Of a DNA stretch of 64,000 nucleotides, positions 52,001 to 64,000 are shown piece by piece. The translations under genes and the position numbers were made by a program. The notes under the pieces are model-generated. The model was not told the DNA's origin. It saw only the letters and a list, made by a program, of their open reading frames with translations, and searched no databases. Source of the stretch: Dillenia suffruticosa (taxonomy: Eukaryota > Streptophyta > Magnoliopsida > Dilleniales > Dilleniaceae); NCBI GenBank assembly GCA_033439265.1, contig JAVTVX010000017.1, positions 9,818,001 through 9,882,000 of the forward strand. Reading direction: 5' to 3'. Position 1 is the first letter of the stretch. Each line of letters begins with the position of its first letter.

Positions 52001-55000
52001 GTAATAGATTCCCAATTAACATTGGACTTCACTAAGGGTCAGCATTAAGTTCCATCCTTTTTGTAACAGTGATAAATGGAATCACAAAAAGTATTCAAGA
52101 TAAAATACTATTGTATATATTTTTTGTAGATGATATAGTGTTGGTCGATAAAACTAAAGAGGATATTAGTGCCAAATTGGAGTTATTGAGGGATACACGA
52201 GAATTCAGAGGATTTAGATTGAGTCGGTCAAAAACTGAATATATGAGATATACGTTTATTAGCAATTATCATAATAATGAAGAAATGATTAACTTAGAAG
52301 GACAAGACATATCAAAAAGTGAACGTTTTAATATTTTTTTTCCATCATTCAAAGGGATAGTAACATAGATGAAGATGTGAATCATAAAATTCTAGCGGGT
52401 TGGATAAAATGGAGAAGAGTATATGGAGTTCTTTGTGATTGCATGATGTTATTGCATTTGAAGGGGAAGTTTTATAGAGCTGCAATAAAATCTGCACTTT
52501 TGTATGGTATTAAGTGTTAGATCATTAAACAACGATAAGAATATAAAATGGTTGTAGTTGAGATGAGGATATTCATGTGGATATGTGATAAAACTAGAAA
52601 AGATAAAATTAGAAATGAAGAGATACGTACTAAGTTGAGAGTGAGTTCAATTGTGGATAAGATGCGAGAATATTGATTGAGGTGATTTGAGCATGTGCAA
52701 TGAAGATCCAAAGATATACCGGTTAGGAAGACTGAGAAATTAAATATAAGAGATTTAGTGGAATGACGAGATAAACCATTAAAAATCTGGATGCAATGTA
52801 TCCGTAAAGATATCATGGTCAATGGACTAATTGAAGAGATGATTTTAGATGGAAATGAGTGGTGTAAGAGAATTAAAACAAATTAAATCATCTCTTTGTT
52901 ATTGTAACTTTATATGGATAGTTAGTTTTAGTGTTTTATTTTTTTTAACTTCTCTGCTATGTTTTAAATTTTTAATTATTCTATATTGGTTTCTCAAATG
53001 ACCAATCCAAAAATTTGGGATTAAGGTTCAAACTACTGTTGTTATTGTCATGTTTAAAACACATTAAATTTTAAAACTACATTTAATAAATGGGAACATA
53101 GATGAGATTTGAGATGTGCCTCTGAGGTGCCAAAGGAATGTTGTGTCCGATGAGGCATCTGATATGGACTGCCTGCAATGTGACAAGTTCCTAATATCAT
53201 GATGTTTAAAATAACTCCATGAATGTACTAATGGTCCATATCTCTTTTTAATAGGTAAACCAGGGAATTTCTGTATATGGAAATAAAGGAAGCACAGATC
53301 AGCACGCGTGAGTATAATTTTGCCTCTCTGTTGTAAATGTCTGTGGATGTAAAGAAAGACTGGCCTGACATTAAGACCTTACAGATATATTCAACAACTG
53401 AGAGAGGGTGTCCACAACTTCTTTGTGACATTCATTGAAGTCTTACGTGACAGACCCCCAGGTCATGATTGGGAGCTTGAACCGGGTGTCACTTGTGGCG
53501 ACTATCTTTTTGGAATGCTACAGGTCAGTTACACAAAGCACTACATCTAAATTCTTCTTGTTCAAGGACTTTATGCGTGATGATTTATAATATCTGAATA
53601 CTATCACTTTTTTGCATTTAAGAAGGTGGAAGAATCACTGGATGCTTTCTAATCATTGGCCCAAAAAAAATGATCTACGGGTTTCATAGTGTATCTGCAT
53701 GTAATTGGCATTAATCAACTAAATCAAATTAATAGCCATGAAGTATCTTGATATTATGCTTCATTTGCCAAGTCACTTTTCTACTTCAATGTCTTTTATC
53801 ATTTTCTTTTTGTGTATGTTCTCTTTTTAGTACATTCTTTTTTAATTCACAAAAGGAAAGAAGGGGAAAAAAAACAATAAATTCAATGTGCGTGTGTGGT
53901 GTATGCACATATGGGTATTTTGTAGTTTATGGTCTCGTGGAACTCTTGAAAACATCTATACTTCATTTATCTTAGCTTTGGTAGTTCATGATTAGTTGCA
54001 CTTTTGTCAACATCTATACATCATTTACCTTATGCAGAATATCATCTATAATTTTCATTAAAAAAAGGAATATCATGTATAAGTGTGTTTACTTGTAGGG
54101 AATGTATCTTCTGACCTTTCTCCAATTCAGTCTTTTATTTACTCAAATCATTTGTGCTACCCCTAGTGGCTCAAATCAATTAGAAGTCTCGTATTTCACT
54201 TCAAAGTATTTATATCTTTGCTATTCCCCTATTTTCCTTGCATGTGTAATTGATGGGCACCTTGTTGTACAAGCATTTATGCCTGTCCTATGTCAATGTT
54301 GCCCACTAATGAACTGATTCCATTCTAGAACTTAAGTTAGATAAGGCTGGAGACAATATTTGAGATTCTCTTAAAATCCCATTCAGTTTTGTGGATGATT
54401 TGCCAGTACTCTAAACAGTGGGAAAATCACAAATTTTTATGAGGTATTAATGGTTGGGATGATAGTTGTACAACAATTGTGGAAAGAATTGGTTTCTATT
54501 TTGCCTTAAATAGCAGAAACTGTACAGGGAACAAGAGCAGCTTTATATGGCAATGACCGAGAGTCAATTACAGTCACTGTACAAGAAGTGACACCAAGAT
54601 CTGTGGGGGCGCTAATAGCACTGTATGAGCGAGCAGTAGGAATATATGCCTCGTTGATCAACATTAATGCTTATCACCAACCTGGTAAATGAACGTTCGC
54701 TAGACCTTAAACAATTGGAGAATTGCTAAAATTTAATACTTTGGAAGGTTTTACAGCTCTAAAATCTGTTATATTGCCATTTTAATCTTACTGTTCTTTT
54801 CTTTTGTATTGGTTGTGCTCCTCTTAGGTGTTGAAGCTGGGAAAAAGGCTGCCGGAGAAGTATTAGCCCTTCAGAAGCGGGTTCTGGCTGTACTCAATGA
54901 GGCCAGGTAGCTATTCGACAACCATTGTTAGGATATCTCATCTCTCTGAAATATTCTTTAATGCCTTTTTTATCCTTGGGAGAGGATGTTATTGGTATAC

Positions 55001-55693
55001 TATTCTCACCAATGAATGCACGAAGTCTTAAAATCTCTTCAAGACACATTTGACTTGGACCGTTTCTATTTTAATGTTGGAAACAAATTGTAGGTCCTTT
55101 CTCTGAACAGACGAACACTTAATATATGGAAATATTGCCAAAGCACTGTGTGATGTAAATGAACTGTTACTGATTTATGTGAATTGTGGAAGTTTTGTGG
55201 CAGCAATATGCCCCTCAATGTGTTGTCAATTCTTTACTTGAGCATTATATTAAGTTTAAAAGGGACCTAGGAATGAAACACAAATATTTATCGGTATTAG
55301 GTGTCTAATTTTTCGTCCACTATGGATTCACGGTGAGATTTTGTATTGAAATTTTGCTTGCATGGTTTTTCTCAGTTGTAAAGAACCTGTTGAACCATTG
55401 ACACTTGAGGAAGTAGCTGATCGGTGCCATGCCCCTGAGCAAGTATAATTTTCCTGAATCCTCAGAAGTCATTTTAATGCTGAAAGCTGTTTTTAGTTCT
55501 CAAAACTGTGTTCTCCAAAAGTTTTAGGCTAATCAACATTTCATTTGAAAAATTGCAGATTGAAATGATTTACAAGATAATTGCGCACATGGCTGCCAAC
55601 GACAGAGCACTCATTGCTGAAGGCAGCTGCGGTTCTCCTCGGAGCATCAAGGTTTTCCTTGGCGAATGTAATGTTGATGAGATGTATGCATAA
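43415..55693 (+). CDS. PGI1: Plastid glucose-6-phosphate isomerase, complete, 14 exons
   Basis: The enzyme interconverts fructose-6-phosphate and glucose-6-phosphate in the plastid stroma, feeding starch synthesis. Exons: 43415-43987, 45886-46008, 46735-46833, 46933-47016, 47887-48030, 48124-48189, 49148-49216, 49320-49427, 53255-53307, 53385-53523, 54528-54684, 54828-54906, 55376-55442, 55559-55693. All have GT-AG borders and consistent phase, giving 631 residues. Residues 1 to about 60 are Ser/Thr-rich, a likely transit peptide. Sugar-phosphate-binding marks follow: VGIGGSALG (208-216), [10 protein letters not shown] (266-275), [21 protein letters not shown] (434-440) and YHQPGVEAGKK (from 535), the last matching the isomerase signature with its substrate-binding Lys. 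The ATG is chosen for the transit peptide; the longer frame upstream is leader. Intron 8 holds a LINE. No break is seen. Confidence 0.96.
48963..49013. repeat. (TA)n microsatellite in PGI1 intron 6
   Basis: This is a pure run of about 25 TA units, probably length-variable between individuals. The open frames with IYIYIY repeats across it are artefacts. Confidence 0.9.
50008..53212 (+). mobile_element. RTE-type LINE in PGI1 intron 8, nearly full length, decayed
   Basis: The element runs in the same sense as PGI1. An APE-type endonuclease start is readable at 50044-50222 ([20 protein letters not shown]). The reverse transcriptase is at 51.56-52.35 kb, with [17 protein letters not shown], an FVDDIVL active-site box (usually FADD in this clade) and KTEYM. 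A GGATTAAGG plus TTG-type tail near 53.02-53.05 kb fits plant RTE ends. A 12-bp direct repeat AACTCCATGAAT at 49996-50007 and 53213-53224 frames it. Several stops and frame changes interrupt the frame. The 3.2-kb length fits the clade. About 160 bases lie between the tail and the right repeat. Confidence 0.8.
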
Positions 55694-57400
55694 GCCATAT
55701 ATGTTTAAAAATGTTGTTCCATATATTAGAGCATTCATCAGAGTATAGAAAGGCATTGCCAGTTGATGGCATCTGCCTAAATCAATGCATCTTTGATGAA
55801 GACCAAGTTTTATGTCACGGGTAAATTCACTCTTGTGGGCCATGTTTGATGGGCTCACATAAGCAACAAATTTTAGTTTATTATTGAGGTAAGGCATTGC
55901 CCTTGTTATTGGTCGTAGCTAGTCTTATGTTTATTCTTGCATATGATGAGAATTGATGATTCATACCCATTCATTTATTCTATCTTTATCATATATTTTA
56001 TGTCTTACTGTCGCAACAACACTGACTGCTGAGTAGACCTTTGCATGACTGCGAGATTCTATGCTGAGCAAAAGGTTGATGCACATGCAAGCCAAATGCA
56101 TGTCTACCGTAATGTTTTTCAACTTGAAAAAGTAGCTTCTTATAACATGGTATTGGCAGTTCCAAAAATTCTGTTGGGGGGGGGGGGGGAGGTAATTCCT
56201 CGCCTCCATCTTCACTCTTCTCCACCCTCCCAAGCCTCGAGCTTCCTGGGTTTTGCGCAAGAGGCTTTATTCTGAATGCATAGATGTATGTATAAGTAAC
56301 AAAATTAATTTAATAAGCTTGCACATGTCAAACTTAGGAATGAAAAAAGGCAGATGCTTATGCATTTTAAAATCTAGATTGTGTTGCAATTAAAACTATT
56401 CCTAGAGCGATGTTGTTCTCAAATAGGTGTGGACGAAATTGCTATGTGAACTAGATCTGTATTTAACTCTTGTACTTTTCTCTATTTTGATTAACATACT
56501 TCTTCCGTGGAGTTCCTGTGCATTAAGAAATTTCCATTTGCATTTGTTAACGTTTCTGGATTAATGAATTCTTTTTGTGTACTAGAAAGTAGAAACATTT
56601 AAGAAACCGTATTCTTATAACAAATAATTAAAGATACATAAAAAAAAAACATAATTATTTTTATAAATGTTATTAAATAATAATTTTAAGATTGAATTCT
56701 AAAGTTACTTTGTTATAGTTATTTTTTCTTTACGTGAAAAATATAATTACAAACTCATCCAAATGTCAAGTAATTATGAAATTATAATTTAGTGAATGAT
56801 TTTTATTAATTAAATTGTGCCTCCTCCGGACTTGACCCCTTCTTCGTGATACAAACCGAAAAAGTTCCTATCCTGGCACGAATGGACCCCTCATGTGGAT
56901 GTGAACGTGGACCCCATAAACACTTGACACAATACAAACAACGTTCGAGTTCGGCTGTTTTGTTTTCTGCTGAACAATTTTAGCTTTATTCCACCGCACC
57001 GCCGCATCTGTGCTTCTCCACGTCACTCCTCTAAACCCAATAGAGGAGTTAAGAAAATAAGGAAGAAAGGAAATAAGGACATTACGGTTAATTACTTGCC
57101 ATTAACAACTTGGAGATTTCTTATGGTGGAAGCAAAGGAAAGCCCAAACGACGCCGTTTGTACTGGAAAGGACATTATAATTTTTCTCATTATTTTGAAG
57201 AGAGTCTAATTTTTAAATAATGTTAGTTTTAATTTTAATTCTTGTTATAATTTTTAATTTATTTAAAAATTCTTTAAAAAGAATTATCTTGTAAAATAAT
57301 TTTAGATTTATGAATTTTCTAATTAAAAGAAAAAATCCTCAAGCATCCTAACCATTCGCCAGTCAGCATAATTTAAATGATTTATTAAAAAAAAGGAAAT
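55694..57400. other. Spacer between PGI1 and the next gene
   Basis: The first few hundred bases are probably the PGI1 3' untranslated region. A G14 run lies at about 56176-56189. The remainder is AT-rich with no exon seen. Confidence 0.45.
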
Positions 57401-57638
57401 AAAAAAGGAAGGGAGGAAAAAAAAAAGAAGAAGAAAAAAGTGTATAGTGAAAATCCCACACGGCAGCTGAATAAGGAAGTTAATGTGACGATCCCATTTT
57501 CTTTCCTTTCCTCTCCTCATTCTCCTACTCTGTCCTGTCTGCTACTAAATCTCATCTCTTTCTCTTCATTTCATTTCCATTTTAGTATAACTTTAAAGAC
57601 TTCAGACCCGAAATTTCAGCATTCCCATTTCGCATCCA

Positions 57639-57646
57639 AAACCCTA
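57639..57646 (+). promoter_or_regulatory. Telo-box in the leader of the At4g24610-like gene
   Basis: AAACCCTA lies 20 bases before the ATG, downstream of a CT-rich stretch (about 57.50-57.57 kb). This is the usual layout of a plant leader and supports the start chosen at 57666. Confidence 0.45.
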
Positions 57647-57665
57647 GTAGGCAATTGAGAAAACA

Positions 57666-60600
57666 ATGTTCGCTCAAGCCTGGGCTCGCGAGGTTTGATT
57701 TGCTTCCTTCAACTTCCATCATTTCACATTCTCATTTTATTTTTTTTTATTATTATTTTTTAAAATTTTGGGAGAATCCATTAATTCATTTTATTTCTTA
57801 AAAAAACAGAGTTCAAGAATAGCTGTGCCACCGGCGGCGAAATTCCGAAGTGGGCATTTACCGTCCGGCGTAGTTCCAACGTCGACAGTCATTTATAGTG
57901 AAAACAACGAAAGCGGGCCTGATTCATATGATGAGCGGAGTACAGATTCCGAGACTGACACTAGATATTCGTTAGATTCATCTCCGCGGAATGTTGGGTT
58001 TCCCCATTTGGGTACTAGGAGACATAATTCGGTTTCGTCTGTAAGGAAAACATCGTATGCGACTGATCATCTGTCGTCCGATGTGAGTTCTTCGAGGGAT
58101 AATGTGGGTTTGAGGAATGGGAATAATTTGGTAAGAAATGGAGTTAATGGGTTTACTGAGGAGGATGAGTCCTCGGACTCGGCCAGCAGTTCCGGATTTT
58201 CGTCGATTCGTGGTGGAGGGAGAAATGGGAGTGCGCCCCGTTTGAGGGTTTATGATCCGGAGGGTTACGCCTCGAGTGTTGCTTCGCGGATTGATGTGCA
58301 GAGGGGTGCCAAGAAGGTTTGTTTTTAATTCAATGTTGTTTTGGGGTTCTTTTTTTTTTATTGATTTTCTTCATATTGGTGCTGATTTTTTTGGGTATTA
58401 ATATGGAGTGTATGTCTAGGATTATTGCACTTACTTTGTTTAAATTATAGAAAAAAAGGGATTATATAATTTGCAAGATGTATTTTGGACTTTAGTGTAA
58501 TTGATGTCCCATGAATGCCTGTGATTGTTTTAGGTATTAATTTGGAACGCCTTTTTGGATTTGGGCTGTATTGTTGTTGTGAATATCTTAGGTGTAAATT
58601 TGTAGGCAAACATATTCCTGTAATGTTCCAAAAACTTTGCTCGTGCTGTTCTGCTGAAGTCATAGTGTTTGTAAGCCTGTCACAGCCATGGTCAAAGTTG
58701 GTTGGTTACCTTTGAACATATTACGATTTTGATCTACCGCCTGTGATTGATTTTATTACATCAGCATAGGAAAATAATTGATCTACAAATGATGAGCTCA
58801 ATCACAGTATTGGGTTATGTGTTTGAGAGTAGTTCTTTTTGCATTCTACTGTGGTCACCTGAATCAACCCATTAAAAGCCCCTGAAATTCCAGAATGATC
58901 TGGCTTTCAAAATACTTTTTTTTTTTAGATATTAGGTATTACACTTAAGAACTAAAGGACTCTGCTAGATTTGTATGGATTTTCTTTGTGGAGGGATCTT
59001 TTACTTGGTTTCATAGTCTTTCTTGTAAAGTGACACTTCTTGGCCTTAAAAATGATTAAAGATAATTCTCCATTAGTGAAGGAAAAAAGTGACTTTAAGC
59101 AATCGGCTTTGTTACCTAGTTTGTTTTCTCATGAGTTATTGTAATCTAATTAAATTATTAGTAGAGCATTAGATATTTTTCCTCATATAATTATTTTTAG
59201 GCAACACCAATAATTGTATCTCAATATAACTACTATAATAAATACCAAAATTTCTAATGCCTTTTCTCTGCATGCCATGCTTTGGACCCTAAAATTTTCC
59301 AGCTTTGGTAACTAAGGAGTAAAAGACAAAAGATCGGAGAGTATGTTATGTAGAAGCAAGAAAAAAGTAATAGATATTTATGGATATCTATTAAATATGT
59401 ACCATATATATAAAACATAAATCCTATGTGTGACATAGAAAATCTTAACTAATGAATCAACCGAATCCACTCCCAGCTCAACAATCTGCATCTTTTCCAT
59501 ATAAGCCTCCAATGACCCTGTACCGGTGCCATGTACAAAATGTCTGTTTTTAGGGTAAGAGAAATTAATAAAATAATGTGAACATTGATGCATCTTTTCC
59601 ACAATTGCCCTTGGCAACAGTTTAGTTTCATAAATACTACATGGTGGGCTCATATTCTTATAAAGAAACATGGAGTCTTAATAACTCAACAGATAGTTTA
59701 TGATTTTTATCATCAGTTTGCTTCAGTAAATGGAACTTGTCAAATTTATCATAAAATGGCCAAAAAAAAAACCTCATTCCAATCAATGAGTTTCTTTTCA
59801 TGTAAGTTTAGGTGATCAGTTATACCCATGAGTTTATTTTCATGATACGAGGCATTTGAAATTTTGTCATTTGCTGTGGCGCTGTATGTGCTTATAGTTG
59901 GCCCATCAAAATTTTGACTTTGGTGTTTGTATTGGTTTTTTTCTCCGCTTTCTGCATTGCTATTCATCATGTCATCTTCTTTCAGGGGGATTCTCTGCAC
60001 CTAATTCACCATTTTTATGGCTGTGTAGTTCCATCTAGGTTCATGTTGAACATTAAGATGCATAATTATACATGATCGCCATACTCAACATGTGAACCTC
60101 TATTTTGTTCTACTATGTGATCTGGAAAAGGTTAATCAAAAGAATAGTGCAACATATTCTTTATGTTCTATCTAGTGTTGAGCAGAACCTATAAAGGAAG
60201 CAAATTGAGCTTTTCCTTCATTCATATTGAAATTACTTGTTTGTTAGTTGATCAAAATACAAAATATTTGTTTAGTCTAATTTTTGTTCATGTGCTCTTG
60301 TGTACGTGAGGTTTTATCCTCATTTTTTAAAAAAAAAATTTCATTGCTATCCTTGTCTTTTTCATATTAAAAAGATTTACACTTAAGGTTTTATTTCCAG
60401 TTTTATTTATTTATTTATAATTTATTTATTTTTGCAAATTTGTCTCACAAATTTTGTGAGTCTGGATAATATTTATTTCCAAGTTGTTGTTCATGTTTTC
60501 TTGAGATGCTAGTCATTGTATTACAGGACTTACAAGCCAGAAATATACAAAATTGGAAGTTTGTTAATGACGAAGATGAAGAAATTCCTAGTGCACCTCC

Positions 60601-63600
60601 ATTTACAGGTTCTTTGCAGGAGATCAGTCAAGATGCTGAGCAAATTCCAACTGTGGGAGCACAGAGTACCCCATCTGTCTCTTTCAAGAATAAGCTGAAC
60701 ACTGGTTTGTCTACAGGGGTTAATGCTCAAAAAAATATGGCCCAGAGAACCTTACATGACCATTACCAAAATGAAAGGTTTTTGTTGCCTAACATTTGGA
60801 ATTTGCATGATCATCTTCACTAACATTTGGCCAATATCTCTTCTGCCTGATTATCTTCACTAACATTTGCCTGCATGTTTTGTTGCCTTTTTTGACACAT
60901 TTGTCTGCAACCTCTTTTTTGTTATACAGGACTTCTATCAGTACTGAAGCAGCTGTTCCTGCTGGATCATTTCTTGTTCGCCTTCCTACCTTTCATGCAA
61001 GGTGCTCTTTCTGAACATTGTTACTAAGCTAGGTTAATGGTGCTTGTGCGTGCTCCGTCAGAACTAACCCGTGGAGTTAGTCATAGATTAATGGTAAAAA
61101 AAATTTGATCCTGTGATACTTTCTTTTGATTCCAGTGCACAAGGGCCGTGGCTGGCCGTAATCACATATGATGCCTGTGTGCGGCTTTGCCTCAATGCAT
61201 GGGCTAGGGGCTGTGGGGAGGCCCCCATGTTTTTGGAGAATGAATGTGCTTTGCTGCGAAATTCTTTTCGGTAAGCTCATTCTCATCCACTGTTGTTATT
61301 GTTGTATTGAGTGGGATAGACATGGTTGTTATGGTTACTTATGTACTTTCAAATGGTTTCTCCATCTCCCATTTTTGTGATCTAATTAGCTGTTCTTTGA
61401 ATGGACCTAGGTGGGCGTTGATTCCCAATGCAGCTTTCCCATGCCCTGGTCATTTCTTCAAGTTGTACATTCATGAATTTGACTATATTCAGTTGACCTT
61501 TACTACTACAATTATTGGAGCCACCATGAGTTGGTTTAAATACTATATCCTGCACTGCACTCACTTTGTCATGTTCCTGATTTTCAGTTATCTACTGTCT
61601 GTATCCAGAAGATCTTAGATTATGTAAAAAAAAATTCAAACTTGGCAGAACTAATGCTTTTGACATCCCAAGAATGTAGTTACTACTAAAGGGTTACTAC
61701 TGAAGGGGATGTCTAGTATTAAGATATGTGCATTTGGCTCTCAGGAAATATTCCTAGTTCTAGTTGTGGTGGTTTATGTAAGAACCTTGTTGTGATGGTT
61801 TTGATCCCTGCTCATTCTCAACTCAAATGGGTGCATTTGACATGTCTAAGGTAACAAAGCAAAAATGAAATGGGTGATAGAAAACTGATTTCTGGTTGTG
61901 TTGACAAAGTAATAGAAACCTAAATTTCATTTTGCAGAACTAGAAGATTGAGAATATGATTATGATCTTGAGTATCTTCTGTGCGCACTATGAATCTCTG
62001 ACACGACCCTTTAGAGTTCACTCACCTCAGAACTATTTTTATTTTGCTTTCCAATTTATAATGGAAATTTCCATGATGATGCCTATCACAACATTTGAAA
62101 ATCGGGAAAGAAAAATTGGTTCCATTGTAAGAATTTAGAAACCATTCCTTTCTTACATGTTGCTTTTTGTCCAAGGCCTCTCTCTCCCCACTGGTTGCTC
62201 CTGATGAATGCCACATTTGTTGAAGTTCCCTTCAGGCTGTGTTGCTGCAATTTTTACTTTTCTTCCCTCTACTTGGTCATGTCCTTTATACATTGAATAT
62301 CTATAATTCCTTTTGAAGGTTTTAAAACAACCATAACTGCAACTTTTTCCATCTTGTACATAGATGAGATTTGAACAAATCTTGGACTTTATGATTGATA
62401 CATATGGGTTTAGACAGTTCATTGTTCTGAATTTTAAAATGGCCAACGTGCAATGCTAGCCTTGATTAGACCCTACATTCTTTCACTTGCTAAGGTGTAA
62501 ATGTATGGTAGGTAGGTTACAGAATGTGCTGTTGCAATCAGAGGAGGAACTTTTAGGAAAGTGTCCGTCTGAGCTTACTAGTGAGGGATCTCTGCCAAAA
62601 CCAAAGAAAACTGGTGGGAAGATTAAGGTTCAAGGTTGCCATTTGTCTAGATCTAGACCACTCTTCAATTGAGACATTTCCTGTTCATTGTTTAGCTTTA
62701 CTAAATCTGACATCTTTTACACTTTGAAGTTCGTCAGGTCACAAAGGCCCTGGACCCACCTAGGGGCTGTAGTTTCCCATCACTCCCGGTGATGGAGTTG
62801 GGATCAATCGGCCATCATTTCTCTAATCTACAGTGTAAGCTCTCTTCTGGGTGGCAAGCATTTCGTAAAGTGCGTTTCACACCTCATGTGCCTGCAAATG
62901 GTTCTTTTTCACGTCAAAGCTTGGCCTATGTGCAAGCTAGCACTCACTACATTAAGCAGGTGTCTAATCTCCTGAGAACTGGGGTAATATCTTTACGCAA
63001 TAGCTCATCATCATATGAAGCTGTGCAAGGTACGGACTTAATTAGTCAAGGAAAATGTTTAGTGTCGTTTTTTATTATTTCAGCATTCCATGTTGCTCTG
63101 CCAGTAATGGAAAAGGAGAAGTGATTAATTCAAATGTGTAGGCAGCTCAGAACAATGGCTTTGGAAGCCGGTGGCTTTAATTTAGAACTTGCCTTTGATT
63201 AGGTTGATAAAAACTATTATGGATCGGTGAGAAAAAGCCTCCACCCCTTTTATATGGTTTCCCATATTGATTTTTGATCTAGTCATGAATTATGCAATTT
63301 GGCAGTAGCTTCATTAGGTGTAATGTATAAGAAGTTGGTTGTTGGATAGGGACTCACAGGGCGATTTGTTGCTAAAAAATGTGTTGCAGCTGTTATGGCT
63401 TTTTCAAATCTACCTTTACACCCAATATGGGGGAAAACTTCTTCACATCTTCCTTATCAGCCATAACAGTCGCTGCAGCAGATTTTACATAATGCTTGCT
63501 ATGGTTGTTATGGGCTGGTATATAAATCTATGGCTTAGTCTTCGTGATTGACTTTGGATACTGCTTGGTACATTAACTTTCACAACTCTATATCTTTCCT

Positions 63601-63906
63601 CAAATCAGTTGCTCTAATGTGGTCTGTATAATTATAAACAGAAACATACTCATGCTTGTTGAGACTTAAAAGTTCAACGGAAGAGGATGCTATCCGACTG
63701 CAACCTGGATCTGGTGAAACGCATGTATTGTATGTGGCTTGCCTTTTTCTTGTTCCATCTGTTTAGGAGTGGGTGGAGAAATTCATTGAATGCTTTACAG
63801 CTTTCCAGATGGTCTTGGAGATGATTTAATTGTTGAAATTCATGATTCAAATGGGAAGCATTATGGCCGCGTCATTGCTCAAGTCGCTGCTATTGCTGAA
63901 GACCCG
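57666..63906 (+). CDS. Large plant protein related to At4g24610/At5g65440, first nine exons
   Basis: Function unknown. Exons: 57666-57692, 57810-58316, 60527-60777, 60930-61001, 61136-61270, 62516-62634, 62730-63029, 63642-63729 and 63801-63906; the last ends in a GT donor. All are GT-AG with consistent phase, giving 535 residues before the gene leaves the window. The start MFAQAWARE is a 9-codon exon. Residues 10-178 are Ser/Asp/Gly-rich and probably disordered. The conserved part begins with FLVRLPTFHASAQGPWLAVI, then TYDACVRLCLNAWARGC, ALLRNSFRLQNVLLQSEEEL, and a stretch with GWQAFRKVRFTP and YIKQVSNLL. A final segment with FPDGLGDDLIVEIHD and GRVIAQVAAI looks like a beta-rich, perhaps C2-like, unit; that is a guess. 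Identity is by family memory and by its place next to PGI1. No break is seen. Confidence 0.85.
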
Positions 63907-64000
63907 GTAATTCTGAGTCCTTCTTAGCAGGTTTATCAACTAAGAATAGTTAACACAAGGCTTATATATAGTTATAATTATAATACAGAATGGAAAACTC
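63907..64000 (+). other. Start of intron 9 of the At4g24610-like gene
   Basis: The stretch begins with a GTAATT donor and is AT-rich to the window edge. Confidence 0.6.

Overview
The window is nuclear DNA of a flowering plant, most likely a eudicot, possibly woody. The evidence is AT-rich spacers, many GT-AG introns, CT-rich leaders, telo-boxes, and genes that match plant families exon by exon. No bacterial, plastid or CRISPR-like features were seen, and I recognised no tRNA or rRNA gene. I cannot name the species.

Layout, left to right. (1) 458-772, minus: first exon of a D-type cyclin of the D2/D4 group; the rest of the gene lies left of the window. (2) About 1.2-10.7 kb: gene-free AT-rich DNA with simple repeats and a copia relic. 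(3) 11.1-18.1 kb, plus: a CutA-type gene that looks broken. It has a Ty3/gypsy fossil in intron 1, a damaged splice donor and no recognisable last exon. (4) 18,209-23,853: an unusual DNA transposon made almost wholly of two long inverted arms. Each arm carries a decayed plant-mobile-domain (PMD) gene and a zinc knuckle, and a 9-bp imperfect target duplication flanks the whole. (5) 24.7-27.4 kb, minus: a complete four-exon 14-3-3 gene of the kappa/lambda type. (6) 27.8-31.8 kb: a solo LTR nested in a MITE, a second MITE and an orphan leader-like stretch. (7) 31.9-35.8 kb, minus: a complete five-exon small J-domain protein. (8) 36.25-37.71 kb: a short LTR element with a perfect 5-bp target duplication, then a GC-rich pyrimidine tract and unassigned DNA. 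(9) 43.4-55.7 kb, plus: a complete 14-exon plastid glucose-6-phosphate isomerase gene (PGI1) with an RTE-type LINE in intron 8. (10) 57.7 kb to the right edge, plus: the first nine exons of a large plant protein related to Arabidopsis At4g24610/At5g65440.

The genes are not an operon and have unrelated jobs: cell-cycle entry, metal-linked CutA, phosphoprotein binding, co-chaperone, and starch and hexose-phosphate metabolism. Their order matters nonetheless. As I recall the Arabidopsis map, CYCD4;1, a 14-3-3 gene and At5g65440 are neighbours, and PGI1 lies next to At4g24610. This window would then keep an older combined order, stretched by transposons.

The most unusual object is the 5.6-kb near-palindromic PMD transposon just behind the CutA gene. 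Any transcript running through it would fold into a very long, imperfect hairpin.
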